Under the pieces are notes generated by a model. It made no database searches, had not been told where the DNA came from, and was given only the letters and a program-made list of their open reading frames with translations. The position numbers and the translations under genes are program-made. A stretch of DNA of 40,831 nt. It comes from a virus. Shown piece after piece: positions 6,794-13,722 of this stretch; position 1 is the stretch's first letter, and each line of letters opens with the position of its first letter. The stretch lies in IMG/VR virus record IMGVR_UViG_3300028569_000070, positions 1 to 40,831 of that record; one strand, given 5' to 3'.

Positions 6794-7289
6794 TTTCTAA
6801 TTGCTTTTTACGTGAATCCTTATGCGCCAAACACGCACCCTTAGCATCGCCATCTAAGCCATTCCAGACTGCCACCAGTGCGTTAATATCTGCGCATGAG
6901 TTAATGGCTTCGATTTGCGCTGTATAATCCTTGGGCGTGCTGTTTACTTTCTCATCCTTCACCCGTATCGCGTCGTGAACTGCGCCGAATGCCTTTACTT
7001 TCGATACGGTCAAGATAACCTGAACGCCTACCCACTTTTCGATTGCTGGCGAACCTGCCAGTTTCGCAATCGTCTTTGAGTTGGTGCGATTCAGGATTAC
7101 AGGCTTCATACCCTTCAAGTGCGCAACTAAGCAGTTGTCCTTCTTGTTGCCTTCGCCGATGACTTCCTCGACTTGTACCTTCGTGATTTCGACCGTTACT
7201 TCGGAGTACTTGCCGTCCGATATAAACAGGTCATGGCTTCCGAGATACTTCGGATTGACCATTTTCTTCCAGTGTGTTAAACTTTCCAT
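6777..7289 (-). CDS. Conserved phage protein linked to recombination
   Basis: A 170-residue protein with MKPVILNRTNSKTIAKLAG (about 60-78) and WVGVQVILTVSKVKAFGAV (about 86-104), a pattern I recall from Bacteroidetes and other phages next to YqaJ exonucleases. The beta-rich core suggests an OB-like fold that could bind DNA or assist annealing, but its activity is unknown to me. The C-terminal third is helical. It starts right after a promoter module and a perfect AATCACAGCA leader, so it is the head of a transcription unit. Confidence 0.65.
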   Translation of the reverse strand: MESLTHWKKMVNPKYLGSHDLFISDGKYSEVTVEITKVQVEEVIGEGNKKDNCLVAHLKGMKPVILNRTNSKTIAKLAGSPAIEKWVGVQVILTVSKVKAFGAVHDAIRVKDEKVNSTPKDYTAQIEAINSCADINALVAVWNGLDGDAKGACLAHKDSRKKQLENEKAN

Positions 7290-7390
7290 GTGCTGTGATT
7301 AAAATTAAATTACAAAAGCAAAGTAAATACATTTTTTCCGAACAATCAAAAAAAGATTGATTGCAATTCGTAACTATTTGAGAATGAACG
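7290..7390 (-). promoter_or_regulatory. Leftward promoter module with upstream box and sRNA-target leader
   Basis: Reading leftward: an upstream box CGTTCATTCTCAAATAGTTA (from 7390), an inverted repeat CAATC-N7-GATTG (7344-7360), a TTACTTTG box (7319-7326) resembling the TAnnTTTG element, and the leader TTTTAATCACAGCA ending one base before ATG 7289. The same order, and a 13-bp identical stretch of the upstream box, precede the rightward gene at 10660. A related box precedes 26286. Confidence 0.65.
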
Positions 7391-7403
7391 GAAAAAATTT
7401 TCA

Positions 7404-8858
7404 TTAGAACGGGGCGTTACCTTCCGAATCCTTATACGGAAGGCGTATATCGTCAGCATACTTATCGCTCGGTTTGAATACTGGCGTGCTGTTTTCGGTC
7501 ATTACCAGTGGGTCTTCAAACCTGAACTTGTCGCCTACGAAGTTCATCTCAATATCAACGCACCTGCCGTTACGGTTCTTCTCAATAAATATAAACGCCT
7601 TGCCTTCCGTACTATTTCCGTTATCATCGAATAGCACCTTGTAATACTCAGGTCTGTGAATAAACGCCACTATCGAAGCATCTTGTTCAATATCACCAGA
7701 ACCTTTCAAATCCGATAGTGTCGGGCGTTTATCACCGCCTCGGTGTTCATTGCTTCGGGATAACTGAGCAAGTGCCACAACAGGTATATTCAACTCTTTA
7801 GCAAGCGCACGAATGCCGTTGCTGACATGCGTTACACGGTCGAATATCTTCATGTTGCTATTCGCTGGTGGATTCATGAGTTGCAGGTAGTCAATGACTA
7901 TCATAGTTAATCCCTTTTCGTGCATAATCTTACGGCACTTTGTTCTCAGTTCCGATACGCCCAGCGAACTCGAATCGTCAATGTAAATCGGCAGGTTGGA
8001 TAATTCACCTGCAACCTGAATGACCCTATCGGCTTCGGCTCGTTCCATCTGCCCCTTTTCGATTCGCCAATTCTCGACGTTCGCAACGTCCGATACTATT
8101 CGAGTAAATAGTTTACCTGCGGACATCTCAAGACTGAATACAGCAATCTTCTGCTGGCAGTACTTCGCAGACTTGTACACGATATTGAGCATGAGTGCTG
8201 TCTTACCCATTCCGGGGCGTCCTGCGATAATCGTAACTTCACCCTTCGGAAATCCATTTGTAACCTTGTCGATACAGGCAAACCCAGACGGCACGCCTAT
8301 CATCTCATTCGGCTGGCTGTATGCCTTCTCGAATCGTTCGATAAATTCAGAGGCTACCGAATCGACATTCACAATATCGGTCTTGATATTCTGCTGTACG
8401 ATGCGATATACCAAGTCCTCGGTATTCTGGAGTAGCGTGAACGGGTCTTTCAATCCTTCCAAGGCTCGCTGACCTACCCACTGCGACATGACGTACAGCG
8501 AACGCAGGACGTGCTTCTCAGCGATTATGCGACAATGGTATGCCACGTTCGCACCGCTCGCCACATTCGATGTGATTTCCATCAGGTACATGGCAGGATT
8601 CTCGCCAGCAGGGAAGCCTGAATTTGGCTCTTTACCTATCTCGTTTTTGACCGAAATTAAATCAATCGGTTTGCTTCGGGCGTACAATCTCAGCACTGCC
8701 TCGTAAATAGCCTTATGACGCCCATCAAATAGCATGGGCGGTGTCAGTATATCAACTACTTCGATTAATGCGTTAGAATCAATTAAAACCGCCCCTAAAA
8801 CGGCACGTTCGGCATCCTCTGAGCGAGGAAGCGGAATTACTTGTCGGATTTCATTCAT
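7404..8858 (-). CDS. dnaB: Replicative DNA helicase, DnaB family
   Basis: A 484-residue protein of usual DnaB length. The N-terminal DnaB domain begins SEDAERAVLGAVLID (about 13-27). The RecA-type helicase domain has Walker A AGRPGMGKTA (212-221), FSLEMSAGKL (241-250), Walker B MIVIDYLQLM (319-328) and LAQLSRSNEHR with DLKGSGDIEQDAS. It unwinds DNA at the phage replication fork. It is loaded presumably by the initiator encoded just upstream (8851-9711, overlapping by 8 nt), as in lambda O/P-like systems. A 114-bp gap with a promoter separates it from the next leftward unit. Confidence 0.95.
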   Translation of the reverse strand: MNEIRQVIPLPRSEDAERAVLGAVLIDSNALIEVVDILTPPMLFDGRHKAIYEAVLRLYARSKPIDLISVKNEIGKEPNSGFPAGENPAMYLMEITSNVASGANVAYHCRIIAEKHVLRSLYVMSQWVGQRALEGLKDPFTLLQNTEDLVYRIVQQNIKTDIVNVDSVASEFIERFEKAYSQPNEMIGVPSGFACIDKVTNGFPKGEVTIIAGRPGMGKTALMLNIVYKSAKYCQQKIAVFSLEMSAGKLFTRIVSDVANVENWRIEKGQMERAEADRVIQVAGELSNLPIYIDDSSSLGVSELRTKCRKIMHEKGLTMIVIDYLQLMNPPANSNMKIFDRVTHVSNGIRALAKELNIPVVALAQLSRSNEHRGGDKRPTLSDLKGSGDIEQDASIVAFIHRPEYYKVLFDDNGNSTEGKAFIFIEKNRNGRCVDIEMNFVGDKFRFEDPLVMTENSTPVFKPSDKYADDIRLPYKDSEGNAPF

Positions 8859-9711
8859 TTTGGAATAGTTCAGGGTTGGTTTTGCGCTTTTCGATTATTG
8901 CCTGTTCGTCGGCTAATTCTTTTGCACGCTTATAGGCTTGAATTTCTTTAAAGTGCGCTGTTTGATAGTCGATGTTATGCAGTTTGAGCATTTTAATTGT
9001 TTCATCATGTAGCCAAGGTTTGTGAAATACTGAATAATCGCATCCGTATTCATTATACCCCTTCTTTTCTTTCTGAGCGCCAAGTATAGCAATGGCGTGC
9101 CTTAAATAAACCGAACCGTACTTATTGACTAATATCCCAATGTTTTCATCGCTTATGTAAACGATTTTTGCATCACCTCTCGGCTTTCTACCTAATCCTA
9201 ATTGGTATTCGTGATACTCCTCACGATTCATTTTCTTCCAGTGCTTAGTAGGCACTTTTTTCTCCGAGGAACTTTGTTCTTTTTGGAACTTTGTTCCCCC
9301 TATACTATTACTATCTATACTTACTATACTATTATCAATAATATGTATATCTTTATCTAATATAATATTGGGGGCACTTTGTTCACCCCTAATAGGAACT
9401 TTGTTCCTCGGGGAACTTTGTTCACCCTGTACTTTGTTCCCTACTGGCAAACTGACCTGCAACCAACCTTTCTCGTTCTTAATCAGTAAATTATGTTCAA
9501 CAAGGCGGTTAATTGCCTTGTCTAAGCCTCGTTTGCTAATATTGAACTCCTTTGCTAATCGCATTTTACCTACATAGCACCATCCCGAGCCAGATTCGTC
9601 GTACTCGCTAAAGTACCGTACCCGTTCGAGTATGCCAGCCTCGAAGAATGACAGGTCGTATTCCTGCAAGACTTCAAGACTGACTGACACGAATTGTTTT
9701 TGAGGATTCAT
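8851..9711 (-). CDS. Replication initiator with winged-helix N-terminus
   Basis: A 286-residue protein. The N-terminal ~90 residues are a winged-helix domain of the phage O/RepA type: EYDLSFFEAGILERVRYF, MRLAKEFNISKRGLDKAINRLVEHNLLIKN. The middle (about 95-150) is low-complexity, encoded by the iterons and AT-rich stretch at 9268-9440. The C-terminal part (KYGSVYLRHAIAILGAQ...) is helical, the usual place for helicase recruitment. An initiator carrying the origin in its own gene and lying next to DnaB is the arrangement of lambda O. Its ATG overlaps the upstream TAA (TAATG). Confidence 0.8.
   Translation of the reverse strand: MNPQKQFVSVSLEVLQEYDLSFFEAGILERVRYFSEYDESGSGWCYVGKMRLAKEFNISKRGLDKAINRLVEHNLLIKNEKGWLQVSLPVGNKVQGEQSSPRNKVPIRGEQSAPNIILDKDIHIIDNSIVSIDSNSIGGTKFQKEQSSSEKKVPTKHWKKMNREEYHEYQLGLGRKPRGDAKIVYISDENIGILVNKYGSVYLRHAIAILGAQKEKKGYNEYGCDYSVFHKPWLHDETIKMLKLHNIDYQTAHFKEIQAYKRAKELADEQAIIEKRKTNPELFQNE
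9268..9440. other. Probable replication origin: six iterons and AT-rich region
   Basis: Six copies sharing the 9-bp core GAACAAAGT (minus strand) lie at about 9268, 9285, 9375, 9395, 9412 and 9430; most extend to GGAACAAAGTTCC, itself nearly palindromic. Steps between neighbours are 16-22 bp, except for one 88-bp gap filled by an AT-rich stretch (9301-9370, 11 G/C in 70). The copies are read in all three codon frames (giving EQS, NKV and TKF). The DNA sequence, not the peptide, is therefore conserved. This matches lambda-type origins inside the initiator gene. Confidence 0.75.
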
Positions 9712-9995
9712 TATCTAATTTCTTCCGCAAACACGTAATTACCGCCATCATCCTCTATTAACAAACCTGCGTTTATTAAATACCTTAGGCTGTGCTGGTT
9801 GTTTATTGGCTCTGCAGAAAAGATAAATGTAACCTCCCGTGCAATCTTTTGAGCGGTCAGAATCTTTATAGATTGACTGCTAAACGACCTTGCATACTGC
9901 ACAAGCGCATAGTACAACACAACGGTGAATGCGGTTGCTCCTGAGTTTGCAAATAACTCAGTTTCAATGGTGATTTTTTTTGGTACTAACAACAT
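9711..9995 (-). CDS. Small winged-helix-like protein, first gene of replication unit
   Basis: A 94-residue protein. The second half (ILTAQKIAREVTFIFS, INNQHSLRYLINAGLLIEDDGGNYVF) looks like the recognition helix and wing of a winged-helix domain; the N-terminus is hydrophobic and helical. It might assist or regulate replication initiation. It starts about 10-15 bases after the U-tract of a terminator-like hairpin (10010-10055) with no promoter between, so it depends on readthrough. Confidence 0.6.
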   Translation of the reverse strand: MLLVPKKITIETELFANSGATAFTVVLYYALVQYARSFSSQSIKILTAQKIAREVTFIFSAEPINNQHSLRYLINAGLLIEDDGGNYVFAEEIR

Positions 9996-10003
9996 AACTT
10001 ACT

Positions 10004-10117
10004 TAAATTAAAAAACCCCTAAGAAAAGCGGTGGAAGTCGCTAATCTTAAGGGTTCAGTTTCCTACAAAGGAATATCTCATATCTGCTTCCACCCAGATA
10101 GTTCAATTGGATTGAAC
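10004..10117 (-). ncRNA. Structured leader or small RNA with complementary hairpin loops
   Basis: Read leftward from about 10117, the RNA folds into four hairpins. The first is GUUCAAU/AUUGAAC with loop CCA (10101-10117). The second is a 6-bp stem (10081-10100) with loop GGUGGAAG. The third is UUCCU/AGGAA (10060-10073). The fourth is a long hairpin (10014-10055) whose apical loop is ACUUCCAC, followed by six U. The loops of the second and fourth are complementary over 7-8 bases, allowing a kissing interaction. The long stem is fully paired on the minus strand (one G-U) but has a C-A mismatch on the plus strand, so minus is the RNA strand. It could be an attenuator for the replication operon or a free small RNA. 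Confidence 0.7.
10010..10055 (-). terminator. Rho-independent terminator or attenuator before replication operon
   Basis: On the minus strand AACCCUUAAG (10055-10046) pairs with CUUAGGGGUU (10023-10014) over 10 bp. An inner AGCG/CGCU stem carries an 8-nt loop, and UUUUUU follows (10015-10010 region). It lies between the RusA gene and the 9711-9995 gene. Confidence 0.75.
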
Positions 10118-10121
10118 GATG

Positions 10122-10152
10122 CAAAGTTATAAAAAATATTTTACACTACAAA
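10122..10152 (-). promoter_or_regulatory. Consensus Bacteroidetes promoter (TTTG-N19-TAACTTTG)
   Basis: On the minus strand TTTG (10152-10149) is followed after exactly 19 nt by TAACTTTG (10129-10122), matching the Bacteroidetes -33 TTTG / -7 TAnnTTTG consensus. The predicted start, near 10115-10117, falls at the first hairpin of the RNA described above. It overlaps the 3' end of the RusA gene. Confidence 0.8.
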
Positions 10153-10514
10153 TGTTCACCCGTAAATAAAACAACCTGCCCCCGTTCGCCCCATTGCTTA
10201 CGGGCATGAATCTCGTACACGTGGCTGTCGTCCTTACCGAAACTATCCATAAAGCCCTTAACCAGATTGTCAATGTCAGGCGTTCTGCAATGGGGCTTGC
10301 CGATGTGTTCAAGTCTTTTCTTTTCGCTCCAAGATTCGAATACAGGCATGATGAAACATACCTTTACGACGCCAGTCAATTCGTACTTGTAACTCTGGCA
10401 AAGCAGGCGTATCGCTTCCTTGTATCGTTCGTAGTTCTTAGCCTTGTCCGTAAACCGCATATTTTGTGTCAATCTGGGTGCAGGGCGTGGCGTAATGTCG
10501 AGGTGTAGTATCAT
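10146..10514 (-). CDS. rusA: RusA-family Holliday junction resolvase
   Basis: A 122-residue protein. The family signature is TPDIDNLVKGFMDSF (about 79-92), with the aspartates at about 80, 82 and 90 that bind metal, followed by DDSHVYEIHARKQW. The N-terminus (LDITPRPAPRLTQN) fits the usual start of RusA. The family resolves four-way junctions during phage recombination or before packaging. It starts the leftward operon, divergent from the rightward 10660 unit with 145 bp between them. Confidence 0.9.
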   Translation of the reverse strand: MILHLDITPRPAPRLTQNMRFTDKAKNYERYKEAIRLLCQSYKYELTGVVKVCFIMPVFESWSEKKRLEHIGKPHCRTPDIDNLVKGFMDSFGKDDSHVYEIHARKQWGERGQVVLFTGEHL

Positions 10515-10557
10515 GCCGTAAAGTTAGAATACTTTTTTGATAAAAATAATTTCGTTC

Positions 10558-10656
10558 ATTCTCAACGAGTTATAGAAAAAGTACAAAAATAAATGATGCA
10601 AGGTGAATCACGTATTGGAATAAAGCCTACTTTTGCTTTACAATTTAATCACAGCA
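10558..10656 (+). promoter_or_regulatory. Rightward promoter module with upstream box and sRNA-target leader
   Basis: An upstream box ATTCTCAACGAGTTATA (10558-10574) lies exactly 102 bp before ATG 10660. A TACTTTTG box (10628-10635) lies 25 bp before it, and the leader TAATCACAGCAA (10646-10657) a few bases before it. The module at 26184-26285 repeats this with 15 of 17 box bases identical and the same 102-bp distance. No good TTTG box sits 19 nt upstream of the -7 element, so an activator probably replaces it. Confidence 0.7.
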
Positions 10657-10659
10657 ATT

Positions 10660-10980
10660 ATGAACACAATCACACCATCACCAGAATTAGTCGCTCGTTT
10701 GAAGTCAAACAGAGGCACTATCATCGCAACCTTGAACTACTGGTTTGCGGAGTACGACACTGACATTAAAACACTCATGACCGATTTCATGTTATGGGTA
10801 GCACAATGTTCTGAGCAGACTCAGAAGAAAATTGCAACTGACAAAGGCGCAAAAGAGGCAATTAAGTTTTTCTACTCCGTAACCAAGGAAAATTACGAAA
10901 CTGACTTCGGCAAACTCGACGCATCAATCGAAGCCGACAAAGCAAACAAAACAGCATTTTTCAAATCATTAGAAGCATAA
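10660..10980 (+). CDS. Hypothetical helical protein, 106 aa, first rightward gene
   Basis: Start chosen at ATG 10660 (MNTITPSPELVARLKSNRGT), immediately after the leader motif; the longer frame from 10633 overlaps the promoter. The protein is soluble and alpha-helical (FAEYDTDIKTLMTDFMLWVAQ, TKENYETDFGKLDASIEAD). No family recognised. Being first behind the divergent promoter suggests strong early expression. Confidence 0.7.
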   Translation: MNTITPSPELVARLKSNRGTIIATLNYWFAEYDTDIKTLMTDFMLWVAQCSEQTQKKIATDKGAKEAIKFFYSVTKENYETDFGKLDASIEADKANKTAFFKSLEA

Positions 10981-10988
10981 TCACAGCA
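10979..10988 (+). promoter_or_regulatory. Leader motif AATCACAGCA before 10994 gene
   Basis: A perfect copy of the repeated leader motif between two genes of the same operon, 5 bases before ATG 10994. It overlaps the stop codon of the preceding gene. No promoter-like sequence accompanies it, so here it must act at the RNA level, if it acts. Together with its T neighbour it gives 11 matches to the loop of the small RNA at 26090-26165. Confidence 0.6.
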
Positions 10989-10993
10989 CAATC

Positions 10994-11377
10994 ATGAAAA
11001 CTACCAGAACATTACAAGAAATCGCAGACCATTTCGGTTGCAAAGTTTGGAAAGATAGTCGGGTGTATCTGCCACAATTCGGTTACAAGACGAAGAAAAT
11101 GACCACCACAACATACGTCTACATCGTGGACGGTGAGATTAAGGTCAGCGTGTTCATCGAATGCGCAAGTCAGCCATACTCATGGATTAATTCGCAGAAG
11201 GACAAAGTCGTGCAATCGGTTTACACCGCAATCGAAGAAATGGAAGCAGAAGCAGAGGAGCGTGGCGGTTCAATTCGCAAATATGGCGAAGGTCACAACG
11301 AAGTAATCGTTGAGCAGAATATACCGCCAGCACTCGAAGCGGTCAAGTCAGAAGCCGATAGCGAACTCGTTAAATGA
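10994..11377 (+). CDS. Hypothetical protein, 127 aa
   Basis: A soluble protein starting MKTTRTLQEIADHFGCKVWK, which could be a short helix-turn-helix start (LQEIADHFG). A beta-rich middle follows (TTTTYVYIVDGEIKVSVFIE), then a charged helical C-terminus. No known domain. It lies 13 bp after the previous gene and overlaps the helicase gene start by 4 nt, so it may work with that helicase. Confidence 0.65.
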   Translation: MKTTRTLQEIADHFGCKVWKDSRVYLPQFGYKTKKMTTTTYVYIVDGEIKVSVFIECASQPYSWINSQKDKVVQSVYTAIEEMEAEAEERGGSIRKYGEGHNEVIVEQNIPPALEAVKSEADSELVK

Positions 11378-12561
11378 TTCTGCTGCCAGACCAGAAGTCT
11401 GCAATCGAGAAGTTACATTGTCTGAAAGTCGGGGCGTTGTTCATGCGCCCCGGCACAGGCAAGACGCTAACCGCCGTAACGCTCGTAAACAGCACCGACG
11501 TGCCAGATGTAATCTGGTTCACGCCATTCCGCACGAAAGAAAGCCTGCAAACCGAACTTGCCAAATCCTGTCTTGTCAAAAATTGCCAAGTTATCGGAAT
11601 CGAAACGCTAAGTTCATCCGATAGAGAGTATCTACGCCTATTTAACTACGTTCAGACGCACGATTGTGTCGTTGTGGTAGATGAGTCGCTAAAAATCAAA
11701 AACAACGACGCTAAGCGCACGCAACGCATTATTGAGATTGGCAAATATGCCAAGTATAAACTCGTGCTAAACGGCACGCCCATAAGTCGCAATATTCTCG
11801 ACATCTGGGCGCAGATGGAGTTCCTATCACCACTAATCCTGAAAATGGATTATGCTGAGTTCAAAAATACATTCGTGAAATGGACGAAGGTAACAAAGTG
11901 GGTGCGAGGTAAGCAAGCCAGTAAGGAAGTAATAAATGAGTTCTGCAACATCGACTACCTGTATTCCATAATCGAACCATACGTGTATGAATCTGACCTA
12001 TTCATTCAGGTCAAGAAGATATACAACGAGGTAAAGTATAAGATTACAGACGAAGAGATGAAGGAGTACCAGCACCTTAAAGAGAAGTATCTTGACAATG
12101 AGATGTTGCAATTCTTAAACAACAATATCTTCATCGAAATGACTCAGAAGATGCAACACCTGTACTGCATAAGCGAAGATAAGGTGAATAAATTAGAAAC
12201 GCTGATGCAGACCTTGGACGAATCGAAAGTGCTGATTTATTGCAAGTACATAAAGAGTCGTGAACTACTGCAATCGCTATATCCGAACGTGTCGGTTATG
12301 TCATACGGTATGCATTCGTTCGGATTAAATTTGCAAAACAAAAACATTACCATTTATTTTGACAAGACGTTCGACTACGCTCAGCGACTGCAATCAGAAC
12401 AGCGCACATATCGAACAGGTCAGACACATGACTGCTTGTATTATGACATGACATCGAACACTGGGCTTGACACGCTGGTGAACGAAAACATAAGCAAAAA
12501 GCAGGGCATGGATGAGTATTTCCGTTCAATTAATTTACAAAAAATCTATGAAACCATTTAA
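11374..12561 (+). CDS. SNF2/DEAD-like superfamily 2 helicase
   Basis: A 395-residue protein with the helicase motifs in order: motif I MRPGTGKTLTA (24-34), motif II VVVDESLKIKN (100-110, DES in place of DEAH), motif III VLNGTPISRN (131-140), and C-terminal YRTGQTHDCLYYDM (motif VI region, RTGQ as in SNF2 RxGQ). Phages commonly carry such single-chain SNF2-like ATPases in replication regions, where they are thought to remodel DNA-protein complexes. The length is near the minimal helicase core, with no accessory domain. Confidence 0.85.
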   Translation: MILLPDQKSAIEKLHCLKVGALFMRPGTGKTLTAVTLVNSTDVPDVIWFTPFRTKESLQTELAKSCLVKNCQVIGIETLSSSDREYLRLFNYVQTHDCVVVVDESLKIKNNDAKRTQRIIEIGKYAKYKLVLNGTPISRNILDIWAQMEFLSPLILKMDYAEFKNTFVKWTKVTKWVRGKQASKEVINEFCNIDYLYSIIEPYVYESDLFIQVKKIYNEVKYKITDEEMKEYQHLKEKYLDNEMLQFLNNNIFIEMTQKMQHLYCISEDKVNKLETLMQTLDESKVLIYCKYIKSRELLQSLYPNVSVMSYGMHSFGLNLQNKNITIYFDKTFDYAQRLQSEQRTYRTGQTHDCLYYDMTSNTGLDTLVNENISKKQGMDEYFRSINLQKIYETI

Positions 12562-13096
12562 AAGTCCAGTGTACAATGTCATTGCTGTGCCGATTGATAA
12601 AATCGAAGCAAATGACTACAATCCAAACCATGTTGCAAAGCGTGAAATGGAATTGCTTTACCAGTCTATCAAATGCGATGGATATACCATGCCTATTGTC
12701 TGCTTTTATGACGCAGACAGAGATAAGTATATTATCGTCGATGGATTCCACCGTTATACAATTATGGTGCGTTACAAGTCAATTTATGACAGAGAAAATG
12801 GAATGCTACCAGTGTCGGTAATTGAGAAGGATATTAATGACCGCATGGCAAGCACAATCCGACACAACCGAGCAAGAGGAAAGCACGAAGTTGAATTGCA
12901 AGCGTCACTTGTTGGCATGCTTAAAGCAGGATGGGATGAGATAAAAATAATGAAAGAGTTAGGAATGACTTTGGAGGAGGTACAGCGACTTATCGGTATC
13001 AAGGGCATAGCATCCGAAATCATGGGCGTACCATATTCGATTGAACGACAAATAATCGAAGCAGGTGAAGATAAAAAAGGAGGCGACCATGAGTAA
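12548..13096 (+). CDS. ParB-like (IbrB-type) protein
   Basis: A 182-residue protein; start at ATG 12548, overlapping the helicase gene by 14 nt. It has the ParB N-domain pattern: VIAVPIDKIEANDYNPNHV (11-29), YTMPIVCFY, YIIVDGFHRYTIM (61-73), MASTIRHNRARGKH, then a helix-turn-helix-like stretch (MKELGMTLEEVQRLIGIKGI). ParB-like proteins next to a PAPS-reductase-like protein are known as the IbrB/IbrA pair. In this window a DNA methyltransferase lies between the two. The pair's biochemical role is unresolved. Confidence 0.8.
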   Translation: MKPFKSPVYNVIAVPIDKIEANDYNPNHVAKREMELLYQSIKCDGYTMPIVCFYDADRDKYIIVDGFHRYTIMVRYKSIYDRENGMLPVSVIEKDINDRMASTIRHNRARGKHEVELQASLVGMLKAGWDEIKIMKELGMTLEEVQRLIGIKGIASEIMGVPYSIERQIIEAGEDKKGGDHE

Positions 13097-13721
13097 ATTT
13101 GAATACAAAGGATTTTACAAAAAATATGATATGTCTGAAACGATAAAAATAGGTACTGGAATCATAAAGGTTCATGACATTTTTGATGAAATTCCTGAAT
13201 TTATGTATAATGCTGATTGTTTATTTATTGACCCACCTTGTAGTGAGTCTAATCTAAAAGCATTTTACACAAAGGCTGATTTAGAAAAAAGAGACACTAT
13301 TGTAAAATTTACTAATCGTTTATTTGAATTGATTGATAAAATAAATCCAAGGCATTTATTTATAGAATCTTTCAAATCAAACTTTGACGAGATATTTAGC
13401 AAACTTAACGAGCGTTATGGAACTAATATGGTTGTTTTTAATAGTTATTACTATGGGAAAACAAATAATAAATGCTGGATATTTTATGCCTCACTGGAAG
13501 ATATAAATTTTGATATTCCGTTTATGGATGAGGAAAAAGTTATTGAGCATATTTGCAAAAATTTAGATTTTTATTGCATTGGTGATTTATGCATGGGTAA
13601 AGGGCTTTTGGGTTTTTATGCAAATAAATATAACAAAAGGTTTGTTGGCACAGAATTAAATCAAAAACGACTTGCTTGCTTGATTGAGCATATTAATCAA
13701 GGAAAAATAATAGTAAGATAG
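13089..13721 (+). CDS. Small DNA methyltransferase-like protein (DPPC motif)
   Basis: A 210-residue protein; start at ATG 13089, preceded by a strong Shine-Dalgarno AAGGAGG (13077-13083), rare in this genome. Residues CLFIDPPCSES (44-54) match the DPPY-type catalytic motif IV of amino-methyltransferases. Residues IGDLCMGKGLLGFYANKYNK (164-183) with VGTELNQKRL match the SAM-binding motif I region. Motif IV comes before motif I, as in beta-class enzymes. DPPC is unusual, and no target-recognition domain is obvious. It is much more AT-rich than its neighbours, suggesting recent gain. It probably modifies adenine or cytosine amino groups. Confidence 0.75.
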   Translation: MSKFEYKGFYKKYDMSETIKIGTGIIKVHDIFDEIPEFMYNADCLFIDPPCSESNLKAFYTKADLEKRDTIVKFTNRLFELIDKINPRHLFIESFKSNFDEIFSKLNERYGTNMVVFNSYYYGKTNNKCWIFYASLEDINFDIPFMDEEKVIEHICKNLDFYCIGDLCMGKGLLGFYANKYNKRFVGTELNQKRLACLIEHINQGKIIVR

Positions 13722-13722
13722 T

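Noticed and set aside
8020-8472. Plus-strand 150-residue ORF opposite dnaB
   Set aside because: It lies fully inside the helicase gene, is Ser/Phe rich as antisense frames often are, and has no promoter or neighbour in its direction.
9268-9440. CRISPR-like array
   Set aside because: The repeats are only 9-13 bp, spacers are a few bases long, and there are no cas genes; iterons explain them.
10127-10312. Minus-strand 61-residue ORF overlapping rusA
   Set aside because: It is in another frame of the clear RusA gene and runs into the promoter region.
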